From assembly GCA_049615605.1 (NCBI GenBank), contig JBMZFW010000007.1:1-33068 (forward strand): a stretch of DNA of 33,068 bases. Reading direction: 5' to 3'. The DNA is from JAQWUY01 sp049615605 (GTDB taxonomy: Bacteria; Pseudomonadota; Alphaproteobacteria; JAQWUY01). Position numbers and translations under genes: made by a program. This document shows, one piece after another, positions 1 to 8,182 of the stretch (position 1 is its first letter; each line of letters begins with the position of its first letter). The notes beneath the pieces were generated by a model. The model had not been told where the DNA came from. It saw only the letters and a program-made list of their open reading frames with translations, and searched no databases.

Positions 1-732
1 TTTGTTGGTATATTTTCTGTGCTTGGAAAAGGGGAAATGCCTGATTATAAAACAGTTGGCATTAATAAGGTTATGCCAGATAGCCCTGCGGAAAGTTCGG
101 GGATTAAAACTGGTGATATTATTACAAAAATCACTGTATCGGGAAAAGATTATAAAATTAACAACTTCCAAGATATGTTTGTAGCGGTTCAATCAGCAGG
201 CAACAAAAAAGTTACAATAAATGTTAAAAGAAGTAATGAAAATATTAAAATGAATATTACCCCAAGGGCTTATACTGGCAGTGATGGTAAATTATATTAC
301 CGCATTGGTGTTTCTGGATTTCCGCCTGTTTACACCAAAACAAGCTTAATTGAAACAATCAATATGGGAACATCGGCAACATTACTAGTTGTAAGAATGG
401 TTTATGACAGTGTGGTTGAAATGTTTTCAAATGGTATTGAGACGGATAAAATGGGCGGACCTATTAAAATTGCCCAAATGTCGGGGCAAAGTGCAAATAT
501 GGGGATACTTAAATTATTTGAATTTATGGCACTGTTATCAATAAATCTTGGTATTTTAAATATGATTCCAATTCCAGTCCTTGACGGGGGAAGATTGGTT
601 TTATTAATGGCAGAAGGGGTAATTCGCAGACCATTGCCAGAAAAATTAGTTAATCCAATAATGGCAATTTCAGTTATATTTATGCTGTCATTTTTCATAT
701 TTATGATTTTTGTAGATTTAGGCATTTTTTAG
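1..732 (+). CDS. rseP: Site-2 protease RseP, C-terminal part (5' end outside window)
   Basis: RseP is an inner-membrane zinc metalloprotease that cleaves transmembrane segments, classically an anti-sigma factor in envelope stress control. Only the C-terminal half is present: the reading frame is open from base 1, so the HExxH active-site motif lies upstream of the window. Visible parts are a PDZ domain (about nt 55-260, with the SPAESSGIKTGD signature), a linker, and the membrane part carrying the family's second metal-site motif NxxPxPxLDGG (nt 559-591). A hydrophobic C-terminal helix ends at a TAG stop. A GTG at 19 could be misread as a start, but the residues before it continue the membrane segment expected just upstream of the PDZ domain. 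It is followed by bamA, the usual order in Proteobacteria. Identity is firm; the true start cannot be seen. Confidence 0.95.
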   Translation, partial: FVGIFSVLGKGEMPDYKTVGINKVMPDSPAESSGIKTGDIITKITVSGKDYKINNFQDMFVAVQSAGNKKVTINVKRSNENIKMNITPRAYTGSDGKLYYRIGVSGFPPVYTKTSLIETINMGTSATLLVVRMVYDSVVEMFSNGIETDKMGGPIKIAQMSGQSANMGILKLFEFMALLSINLGILNMIPIPVLDGGRLVLLMAEGVIRRPLPEKLVNPIMAISVIFMLSFFIFMIFVDLGIF

Positions 733-808
733 TCATAAAGTAATAGACTTTTACACCTATTTTTTGTAGTATAGAAAAAACAATTTTTTACAAGTAGTAG
801 GATGTATA

Positions 809-3082
809 ATGAAAAACACAAAAATTATTAATGTATTAGCAATTTTAGCAACATTTTTTGTAGGCGTGAACTTGGCTTTTGCCGAAGTTATCAACAATAT
901 TGATGTAAAAGGCAACAGCCGTATGTCAAGCGTGGCAATTAAGTCTGCCATTTCATACCGTGTTGGCGATGACATTACACAAGACCAAGAACAAGAAATT
1001 ATCCAAGAATTATACAATACGGGAAGCTTTAAAGATGTAAGTGTTAACTTTTCTGCTGGCAATCTTGTGATTAATGTTAAGGAAAACCCAATTTTTAATG
1101 ATTTTACATTCAAAGGAAATGATAAAATTAAAACAACTGATTTATTAAAAGCTGTTGGTGTTAAGGTAAGAACGGTTTATTCAAAGCGTGCTGAAAAAAT
1201 TGCCCTTAGCAATATTAGACAAATTTATAAATCACGCGGATATTATTCTGCAAATATTTCTGTTAAGAAAGTTGCAAAAGCTAATAACCGTATTAACTTA
1301 GAATTCACAATTGATGAAGGTAAGCTTGCAACTGTTAAAAAGATTAAATTTAACGGCAACAAAACTTTTAGTGATTCATCATTAAAAGATGTTATTTTAT
1401 CAAAAGAAGATGCTTGGTTCAGATTCTTGTCTGATGATGATATCTATGACAAGGGCAGAATTGCTGTTGATAAACAAGAATTAAAGAACTTTTACCGTAA
1501 CCGTGGTTTTGCTGATATTAAAATTGGTGATGTGAATGCGGAATTATCAAAAGATAAAAAAGATTTCTTCCTTACTTACAACATTCGTGAAGGTAAAAGA
1601 TATAAACTAGGTAAAATATCAATTAAAAATTGGCCTTATGGCGTTGATAAAAAAGCCGTTAAAAAGAAAATTGAAGGTGGCGACCGCGCTGGATATTTCT
1701 ATGCTAAGGGCTTAAATGAAATTATGGTTGATATTACCAAAGAACTTAATGTTCAAGGTATTTCATTTATTGAACTAGACCCTAAGCTTAAACGATATAC
1801 AGGCGAAGATGGTAAAAATTACATTGATGTTACATTTGTAATGAAAAAGTCTAAGAAAATCTTTGTTGAAAAGATTGTTGTTCGTGGTAACACAAGAACA
1901 CTTGACCGTGTAATTCGTAAAGAAATTGAAGTGGTTGAAGGCGATCCATTTAACCCAGCATTAATGCGTGAAAGTGAATCAAATGTTCGTAAACTTGGTT
2001 TCTTTTCTGATGTTAAGATAAGTTTTGCCGAAGGTTCTTCTGCAAACAAAGCAATCGTTTACATTGATGTGAAAGAAAAAACAACTGGTTCGGCAGGTAT
2101 CGGTGTTGGTTATTCAACAACAGCTGGTATGGTGTTTAAAGTGACTGTTTCTGAAGACAACTTCCTTGGTCGCGGGCAAAGGGTTAAAGCTTCATTATTT
2201 AAACAAGATAAAGACCTTGGCGGTGAATTCAGCTTTACTGAACCATACTTTATGAAACGTGATGTTGCGGCAACTATGTCTGTGTCAAAAACAAAAATTG
2301 ACCGTTTGAAAAACTTTTCTTACAAGGCAAAATCAACAAGCTTTGGTCTTAACTTTAGTTATGATTTAAACAGAAAGTGGTCACAATCACTTGGCGTTTC
2401 TTACCGTGATTATGATTTATACGAAGTATCAAGCGGTGCATCGTTATCTGTACAAGATGAAAAAGGCAGAACAAAAGGTTATAGCTTACTGCACAGATTA
2501 ACATACAGCGATGTTGATGATTACTTTAACCCAACAGAAGGTTATAAGGTTAGCTTAACAACTAATTTAAAATCTATATCAACGAAGTTTAAGCACCATT
2601 ACCTTGATTTACGCGGTAGTTATTACCACCCATTAAATGAAAAGGTAAAAGTTATTTTAACTGGTAGCGTGACTAGAATTGGTGGATATAACCAATTAAG
2701 GTTTGCCGACAGATTATATCTTAACTCTGACTATATTCTAGGTTTTGATAAAGTTGGTCCAATGGATAAAACAAGTGGTGATTTACTTGGTGGTACAAAA
2801 CGAATGGTTGGTACAGCGGAACTTGATTTCCCAGTTGGTCTTCCAGCGTCAATGGGTGTTAAGGGTAGTGTATTTTACAGTATCGCAAAACTTGGTGGCA
2901 CACCAAAGCGTACTAGCTTAACAATTGTTGGTGATAACGCTGTGCGTCAAGTTGTTGGTGCGGGTATTAAATGGGCAAGTCCAATTGGTCCAATGCGTTT
3001 TGACTTTACAAAAGTCTTAAAGAAAGGTCCTATGGATCAAGCAAGAGGCTTCCAATTCACTATTGGTTTTGGGCTTAATTAA
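809..3082 (+). CDS. bamA: Outer-membrane assembly factor BamA
   Basis: BamA is the core of the BAM machine that folds beta-barrel proteins into the outer membrane. The 757-residue length is normal. It has a signal peptide (residues 1 to about 26, ending LAFA|EV), about five POTRA repeats (to about residue 425; the last contains VRGNTRTLDRVIRKE) and a C-terminal 16-strand barrel. Two features are unusual. The loop-6 motif, normally (V/I/L)RGF, reads ILGF at residues 643-646, so the conserved Arg is Leu644. The protein also ends FGLN rather than with the usual terminal Phe/Trp. The frame is intact, so this is not a pseudogene signature. A purine-rich GTAGGA lies ahead of the ATG. The gene is 76 bp after rseP and 12 bp before skp. 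Function is assigned from family; the effect of the substitutions is unknown. Confidence 0.96.
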   Translation: MKNTKIINVLAILATFFVGVNLAFAEVINNIDVKGNSRMSSVAIKSAISYRVGDDITQDQEQEIIQELYNTGSFKDVSVNFSAGNLVINVKENPIFNDFTFKGNDKIKTTDLLKAVGVKVRTVYSKRAEKIALSNIRQIYKSRGYYSANISVKKVAKANNRINLEFTIDEGKLATVKKIKFNGNKTFSDSSLKDVILSKEDAWFRFLSDDDIYDKGRIAVDKQELKNFYRNRGFADIKIGDVNAELSKDKKDFFLTYNIREGKRYKLGKISIKNWPYGVDKKAVKKKIEGGDRAGYFYAKGLNEIMVDITKELNVQGISFIELDPKLKRYTGEDGKNYIDVTFVMKKSKKIFVEKIVVRGNTRTLDRVIRKEIEVVEGDPFNPALMRESESNVRKLGFFSDVKISFAEGSSANKAIVYIDVKEKTTGSAGIGVGYSTTAGMVFKVTVSEDNFLGRGQRVKASLFKQDKDLGGEFSFTEPYFMKRDVAATMSVSKTKIDRLKNFSYKAKSTSFGLNFSYDLNRKWSQSLGVSYRDYDLYEVSSGASLSVQDEKGRTKGYSLLHRLTYSDVDDYFNPTEGYKVSLTTNLKSISTKFKHHYLDLRGSYYHPLNEKVKVILTGSVTRIGGYNQLRFADRLYLNSDYILGFDKVGPMDKTSGDLLGGTKRMVGTAELDFPVGLPASMGVKGSVFYSIAKLGGTPKRTSLTIVGDNAVRQVVGAGIKWASPIGPMRFDFTKVLKKGPMDQARGFQFTIGFGLN

Positions 3083-3094
3083 TAACAGGATAAT

Positions 3095-3673
3095 ATGCTA
3101 AAAATAAACTTAAAAACATTTATATATGCGGTTTTTACAGTTGTGATTATGGCTGTTTACAGCCCGTCTTATGCGACAAAAATTGCATACATAAATAGTT
3201 TTTATGTTATGGACAATTCAAATTCATGGAAAAATTTTAAAGGTAAAATTAAAAACCATGCACTTGAAGTTCAGAAAATCGTTATTGAGCGTGAAAAGAA
3301 GATTGAAAAAATCTGGCAAAAAATTAAAACAATGCGTGATGAAAAAGGCAATGTAAATGAAATTGATAAGATGGAAAAACAATTTCAAAAAGAAAGCATA
3401 GCTTTACAAAAATATGTTGAGCGCCAAAAAAAGCAAATGGACAAAGAATTCTTGGCTGGTAAAAATAAAATACAAGATAAAATTATCTCTATTGCAAAGA
3501 AAATTGTGAAAGAAGAAAAAATAGATATACTTATGAATGTTGGCGATTTTTCATTTAATTCTGCAGTATTATATGCAAAAGATGAATTGTCATTAACTGA
3601 AAAAGTTTTAAATGTTTTAAATAAAAGTAATCTTAAATTAAATCTAAACTTAGACAAAGGAAGTATAAAATAA
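3095..3673 (+). CDS. skp: Periplasmic chaperone Skp/OmpH
   Basis: Skp (OmpH) proteins are periplasmic trimeric chaperones that carry unfolded outer-membrane proteins to BamA. The 192-residue product has a hydrophobic signal peptide (residues 1 to about 27, YSPSYA|TKIAYI). A long, highly charged coiled-coil stretch follows (about residues 45-125, rich in Lys, Glu and Gln), then the family's C-terminal element with a SAVLYA motif. Position between bamA and the lipid A genes supports the call. In many relatives lpxD sits here or next to it; no lpxD is visible. The stop codon overlaps the fabZ start by one base (TAATG), implying translational coupling. Sequence conservation in this family is low, so the call rests on architecture, the SAVLYA motif and context. 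Confidence 0.85.
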   Translation: MLKINLKTFIYAVFTVVIMAVYSPSYATKIAYINSFYVMDNSNSWKNFKGKIKNHALEVQKIVIEREKKIEKIWQKIKTMRDEKGNVNEIDKMEKQFQKESIALQKYVERQKKQMDKEFLAGKNKIQDKIISIAKKIVKEEKIDILMNVGDFSFNSAVLYAKDELSLTEKVLNVLNKSNLKLNLNLDKGSIK

Positions 3674-4128
3674 TGAGTGAAGTAATTGCAGATTTAGTGG
3701 AAATATCTAAAATTTTACCACACAGATACCCATTTTTATTAGTTGATAAAATTATTGAGATTGAAGAATACGAAAGTTGCGTTGGTATTAAAAATGTTAC
3801 TTATAACGAACCGCAATTCCAAGGTCACTTTCCAGGTCACCCAATTATGCCGGGTGTAATGTTGGTTGAAGCAATGGCACAGGTTGCGTCCCTTATGGCA
3901 TTATTACCTGAAAGCAAAAAAGGTTTATCAATGGATGATAAGGTTATTTACTTTATGTCAATTGATGAAGTTAAATTTAGAAGACCTGTTGTTCCGGGTG
4001 ATACACTTCGTATTGAAACAAAGAAAATTCAAACACGCGGTAATATCTGGAGCTTCTATGGTCGCGTATTAGTGGATGATAAAGTTTGTACAGAAGCTAA
4101 ATTCAAAGCTTGTTTTACTGATAAATAA
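3673..4128 (+). CDS. fabZ: 3-hydroxyacyl-ACP dehydratase FabZ
   Basis: FabZ dehydrates (3R)-hydroxyacyl-ACP to trans-2-enoyl-ACP in cytoplasmic fatty acid synthesis, competing with LpxA for hydroxyacyl-ACP. The 151-residue hot-dog-fold protein shows HRYPFLLVDKI (residues 17-27) and the active-site stretch from GHFPGHPIMPG to EAMAQ. His52 and Glu66 correspond to the catalytic pair. Its ATG shares one base with the skp stop, and lpxA follows after 12 bp, so it is part of the envelope operon. Length is typical for the family. Regulation is probably at the level of the whole operon. Confidence 0.97.
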   Translation: MSEVIADLVEISKILPHRYPFLLVDKIIEIEEYESCVGIKNVTYNEPQFQGHFPGHPIMPGVMLVEAMAQVASLMALLPESKKGLSMDDKVIYFMSIDEVKFRRPVVPGDTLRIETKKIQTRGNIWSFYGRVLVDDKVCTEAKFKACFTDK

Positions 4129-4140
4129 TAAGGCAATACA

Positions 4141-4911
4141 ATGACCATACACGATACAGCAATTATTGATAAAACTGCGAAAATCGGTAACAATGTTGTT
4201 ATTGGACCTTATACTGTAATTGGTGAAAATGTTGTTATTGGCGATGATGTTGTAATTAAAAATAACACAACAATTCATTGCAATACAACAATTGGTAATA
4301 AAACAAAAATATCATCATACGCATCACTTGGCGGTGACCCGCAAGATATTTCATTTAAAGAAACTGATGACACATATCTTGAAATTGGTGAAAATTGCGA
4401 TATTCGTGAATTTACATCAATTAATCGTGGAACAAATAAGGATAACAGACTTACAAAAATTGGTAACAATTGCTTGATAATGTCAAATGTACATATTGGG
4501 CACGATTGTGTTATTGCAAATAATGTTATTATTTCAACAAGCTGTGGTCTTGCAGGGCATTGTAAAATTGAAGACAATGTTGTTCTTGGCGGTATGACGG
4601 GACTTCATCATCACTTGCGAATTGGTAAATTCACAATGATTGGTGGGCACATGGGGCTTCGTAAAGATGTAATGCCGTATTCATTGTTAAATGAAGCTGA
4701 TACTATTCGTTCAGCCAATGTGGTTGGTTTAACAAGGGCTGGTGCTTCAAAATCAGATATTGTTGCAATTACCAAAGCGATTAAAAAGATTCAAAACAAA
4801 GATAATGTTTTAAGCGAACTTGCGCAAAGTTTATTAAATTCAGATAATGAATATATCAAAGAAATTGGTGAATTTATATCAGCTGAAAGCAAATTGGGAT
4901 TAGCTAGATAA
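4141..4911 (+). CDS. lpxA: UDP-GlcNAc O-acyltransferase LpxA
   Basis: LpxA transfers a 3-hydroxyacyl chain from ACP to UDP-GlcNAc, the first step of lipid A synthesis. The 256-residue protein begins with a run of hexapeptide repeats ([I/V]GxxxxI) forming a left-handed beta-helix (residues about 3-185). It contains the conserved LGGDPQD segment (63-69) and the catalytic-region motif HIGHDC, with His121 as the expected general base. The C-terminal helical part is short, ending near LGLAR. The region usually reading VHQF is LHHH here, a mild departure. It is separated from fabZ by 12 bp and from lpxI by one base (TAATATG), so co-translation is likely. Confidence 0.97.
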   Translation: MTIHDTAIIDKTAKIGNNVVIGPYTVIGENVVIGDDVVIKNNTTIHCNTTIGNKTKISSYASLGGDPQDISFKETDDTYLEIGENCDIREFTSINRGTNKDNRLTKIGNNCLIMSNVHIGHDCVIANNVIISTSCGLAGHCKIEDNVVLGGMTGLHHHLRIGKFTMIGGHMGLRKDVMPYSLLNEADTIRSANVVGLTRAGASKSDIVAITKAIKKIQNKDNVLSELAQSLLNSDNEYIKEIGEFISAESKLGLAR

Positions 4912-4912
4912 T

Positions 4913-5704
4913 ATGGATGAAAGAATTGGAATACTAGCAGGGGATGGTAATTTACCAAAAATATTGATTAATAAAATCAAAAATCCTTTTGTTGTTGGTA
5001 TTTCCGGTTTCTTTAATGAAAGTAATATTAATTGTGATTATATTACAACAACCCTTGAAAACTTTGGTGTTATTTTAAAATCTTTCCGTGATAATGGTGT
5101 TGAAAAAGTTATCCTTGCCGGTGGTGTGGGAAAACTTGATATAAATAAATTCACCCCACAAGACAACGAAACAAAAGAACTTATATCAATCCTTATAAGT
5201 AAATCTGGTGGCGAAGATATGATTTTACGCACGGTAATTGAATTTATTAATTCAAATGGGTTTAAGGTAATAGGGGTGGAAGATGTAATTGGTGAACAAT
5301 CAATACCGCAAGGAATACTTACAAATAAACAGCCGACCGATGAAGAGCTATCGGACATTGAAATAGGCAGGGAAGAACTTAAACAACAATCCCAAGCGGA
5401 TATAGGACAGGCAATTGCTGTATCAAACGGCAATGTAATTGCAAGTGAAGACGAAAATGGTACAGACGCTTTAATAAATAAAGTGGGCGGTATGTCGGTT
5501 GTTAAATCAATATTGGTTAAGGGTAAAAAAGAAAATCAAACAAGGTTGGCTGATTTACCAGTGATTGGCGTTAGTACTATTGAAAATTTAAGCAAAAATA
5601 ATTTTTCTGGAATTGCCATATATGGTGAAGGTACAATTATAATTGATAAAGAATCCGTAATTGAAAAGGCAAATAAAGCTGATTTGTTTATAGTGGTTAT
5701 ATAA
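4913..5704 (+). CDS. lpxI: UDP-2,3-diacylglucosamine pyrophosphatase LpxI (DUF1009)
   Basis: LpxI hydrolyses UDP-2,3-diacylglucosamine to lipid X. It replaces LpxH in Alphaproteobacteria and some other groups. The 263-residue protein opens with the nucleotide-binding-like GILAGDGNLPKIL segment. It contains an AGGVGKLD motif (about residues 67-74) and a C-terminal domain with a DLPVIG motif, where the Asp belongs to the family's catalytic region. It ends with a GIAIYGEGTIIIDKE-type stretch. Its position between lpxA and lpxB is diagnostic. The stop overlaps the lpxB start by one base. The catalytic residue assignment is by family alignment from memory; the family call is firm. Confidence 0.93.
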   Translation: MDERIGILAGDGNLPKILINKIKNPFVVGISGFFNESNINCDYITTTLENFGVILKSFRDNGVEKVILAGGVGKLDINKFTPQDNETKELISILISKSGGEDMILRTVIEFINSNGFKVIGVEDVIGEQSIPQGILTNKQPTDEELSDIEIGREELKQQSQADIGQAIAVSNGNVIASEDENGTDALINKVGGMSVVKSILVKGKKENQTRLADLPVIGVSTIENLSKNNFSGIAIYGEGTIIIDKESVIEKANKADLFIVVI

Positions 5705-6819
5705 TGAAAAAACATATTTATATTATTGCTGGTGAATCTTCGGGCGATATGCTTGGGGCAGAAATTTTAAAAAACTTTAAAAAGGGTGAAGTTAAGATTT
5801 CTGGAATCGGTGGCGAACGCATGGCAAAACACGGATTAAAAAGCCTGTTTAATTATAATGACTTAGCCGTAATGGGTGCAGTTGATATTTTAAAAAAATA
5901 TTCTTTCCTTAAATCATTAATCCAAAGGACTATTGATGATATTAAAGAAAAGAAACCAGATATTGTAATTACTGTTGATGCACAAAGCTTTTCCCGCCGT
6001 GTGGTTCAGGGGATTGCTGATACAGATATCCATAAAATGCAAATTGTTGCACCATCTGTTTGGGCATCACGCAAGAAAAGGGCGGAAATATATTCAAATA
6101 TATTTAACAGCATTATGTGTTTATTTCCATTTGAACCAAAGTTATTTAAAAAAGGTGTGGCGGAATTTGTTGGACACCCATCGTGTGATAAAAAGCCAAT
6201 AAAACCAAAAACAGATTTAAGAAAAAAATACAAAGTTAAAAAAGGCGATAAAATTATTGGTTTGCTTGCCGGGTCAAGAAACAGTGAAATTAAATATTGC
6301 CTTGATATGTATATTGATGCGTCAAAAAAACTTGGGGATAATATCCATATATTTGCCCCAGTGGTAAATAGTCAAAAGCAAAAAATAACAAAGGCTTTAA
6401 AACAAAGTGGATTAAAATACACAATCATTAATCAAGATGAAAAGAATGATGCTTTACAGTGTTGTGATTGTGCCATTGCCACAATTGGTACGGTTACCTT
6501 GGAATTATCAGTATTAGGGGTTCCAATGGTTGTTGCATATAAAACCAGCCCATTATCAATGGCGGTTATTAAGGCGACTTATTATCCAAAGTATGCAGCA
6601 TTGCCAAGTATTGTTCTTGGGCATAAACAAATTGTCCCTGAATTTGTAAGGGAAAAACCAACCGCTGATAAAATAGCAACTGCGGTTAAAGGTGTTTTAA
6701 AAGATAAAGGTAAAACACAAAAATCACACTTTAAACAAATACACAATTTATTGAAATCACCAAGTGGTGAATTTGGTAAGACGATTGCAAATAAAGTAAA
6801 GAAAGTTATCTGTCTTTAA
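5704..6819 (+). CDS. lpxB: Lipid-A-disaccharide synthase LpxB
   Basis: LpxB is a GT19 glycosyltransferase that condenses lipid X with UDP-2,3-diacylglucosamine to form the lipid A disaccharide, at the inner face of the cytoplasmic membrane. The 371-residue protein starts with IAGESSGDMLGA (residues 7-18). It has PSVWASRKKRAEIY (about 117-130) followed by LFPFEP, then the GLLAGSRNSEI donor-site motif (about 186-196). All are family hallmarks. It is coupled to lpxI by a TAATG overlap and is the last gene of the operon. Its final 14 bp overlap the 3' end of gltA on the other strand, leaving no room for a conventional terminator between them. Confidence 0.96.
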   Translation: MKKHIYIIAGESSGDMLGAEILKNFKKGEVKISGIGGERMAKHGLKSLFNYNDLAVMGAVDILKKYSFLKSLIQRTIDDIKEKKPDIVITVDAQSFSRRVVQGIADTDIHKMQIVAPSVWASRKKRAEIYSNIFNSIMCLFPFEPKLFKKGVAEFVGHPSCDKKPIKPKTDLRKKYKVKKGDKIIGLLAGSRNSEIKYCLDMYIDASKKLGDNIHIFAPVVNSQKQKITKALKQSGLKYTIINQDEKNDALQCCDCAIATIGTVTLELSVLGVPMVVAYKTSPLSMAVIKATYYPKYAALPSIVLGHKQIVPEFVREKPTADKIATAVKGVLKDKGKTQKSHFKQIHNLLKSPSGEFGKTIANKVKKVICL

Positions 6820-8101
6820 TCTTTTTAACTTTGCGTTCTTGTTCGCCGTTGAATAATTGACGCGGTCTTGCAATTTTAAGTGCTGGGTCTTCCATCATTT
6901 CCATCCATTGTGTTACCCAGCCAACTGTACGACCAACTGCGAATAACACAGTGAACATAGATGTTGGGAAACCAATTGCACTTAAAATAATACCAGAATA
7001 GAAATCAACATTCGGGAATAACTTGCGTTCAATAAAGTATTCATCGTTTAATGCAATTTCTTCCAATTCCATAGCAAGTTTAAATAATGGATCATCTTTT
7101 TTACCAAGTGTTTCAAGAACATCGTGGGCTGATTGCTTTAATACAATAGCGCGCGGGTCAGTGTTTTTATAAACCCTGTGACCGAACCCCATTAAACGGA
7201 ATGGGTCTGATTTGTCTTTGGCCTTGGCAATGTATTGTGGAATATTATCAGGTGTGCCAATTTCTTTTAACATATTAAGCACCGCTTCGTTTGCCCCGCC
7301 GTGTGCAGGACCCCAAAGTGATGTAATACCAGATGAAATACACGCAAATGGATTTGCTTCACTTGATGCAGAAGTTCTTACCGTTGAAGTTGAAGCATTT
7401 TGTTCGTGGTCGGCGTGTAATGTAAATATTTTATCAAGTGCTTTTGCAACCACTGGATTAATTTTATATTCTTCTGTTGGCACAGAAAACATCATATGTA
7501 AAAAGTTTTCAGTATATCCAAGTTCATTTTTTGGATAAACAAATGGTTGTCCAATTGAATATTTATATGCCATTGCCGCAAGGGTTGGTATTTTTGCCAT
7601 AATACGAATTGCCGACCTTTTGCGTTCTTCAGCGCAGAACACATCAACTTCGTGGTGGTAAAATGCAGAAAGTGCAGCAACAGAACCAATTAAAATAGCC
7701 ATAGGGTGCGCATCACGGCGGAAACCACGGAAGAAGTTGTTCATTTGGTCGTGAACCATTGTTTTGTGTTTAAATGTTGCGGTGAATTCGTCTAATTCTT
7801 TTTCGTTTGGTAATTCACCATTTAATAACAGATAGCAAACTTCCATATAAGAACAATTGTCACATAAATCTTGAATTGAATATCCACGGTGAATTAATGA
7901 GCCAACATTACCATCAATAAATGTAACTTTACTTTCACAAGAAGCAGTTGATGTAAAGCCAGGGTCAAAAGTAAACATTCCCGTTTCAGAGTATAATTTA
8001 CGAATATCAATTACATCAGGTCCCATAGTCCCTTCAAGAATTGGAAATTCAACACTTTCACCAGTTTTATTGTTGGTTAATGTAACTGTATCTTTTGTCA
8101 T
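6806..8101 (-). CDS. gltA: Citrate synthase (type II, GltA-like)
   Basis: Citrate synthase condenses oxaloacetate and acetyl-CoA at the entry of the TCA cycle. The 431-residue protein has the N-terminal beta-rich extension typical of the hexameric GltA form. The active site is complete: His267 in GPAHGG, His308 in GFGHRVY and Asp366 in NVDFYSG. The start is an ATG with AGGA about 10 bp upstream, and a promoter candidate lies at 8140-8168. The 3' end overlaps lpxB by 14 bp. The gltA-lpxB junction is a standard alphaproteobacterial neighbourhood. Nothing suggests 2-methylcitrate synthase, but sequence alone does not exclude side activity. Confidence 0.97.
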   Translation of the reverse strand: MTKDTVTLTNNKTGESVEFPILEGTMGPDVIDIRKLYSETGMFTFDPGFTSTASCESKVTFIDGNVGSLIHRGYSIQDLCDNCSYMEVCYLLLNGELPNEKELDEFTATFKHKTMVHDQMNNFFRGFRRDAHPMAILIGSVAALSAFYHHEVDVFCAEERKRSAIRIMAKIPTLAAMAYKYSIGQPFVYPKNELGYTENFLHMMFSVPTEEYKINPVVAKALDKIFTLHADHEQNASTSTVRTSASSEANPFACISSGITSLWGPAHGGANEAVLNMLKEIGTPDNIPQYIAKAKDKSDPFRLMGFGHRVYKNTDPRAIVLKQSAHDVLETLGKKDDPLFKLAMELEEIALNDEYFIERKLFPNVDFYSGIILSAIGFPTSMFTVLFAVGRTVGWVTQWMEMMEDPALKIARPRQLFNGEQERKVKKIKDR

Positions 8102-8139
8102 TTTGTATAATCCTGTTTTATTGTTTTTAATGCAACATA

Positions 8140-8168
8140 AGTATACACTTTTTTAGATATAAAAACAA
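8140..8168 (-). promoter_or_regulatory. Candidate sigma-70 promoter of gltA
   Basis: Read on the minus strand, TTGTTT (8163-8168) and TATACT (8140-8145) are separated by 17 bp and lie about 40 bp ahead of the gltA ATG. Spacing is ideal and the -10 matches consensus at five of six positions. It is a motif-based prediction in an AT-rich spacer. Confidence 0.5.
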
Positions 8169-8182
8169 TGATTACAAGTAAA

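Noticed and set aside
1..184. 60-residue frame at the left edge in frame 2
   Set aside because: It is a shifted frame of rseP with no family resemblance. The frame from base 1 gives the PDZ and LDGG motifs.
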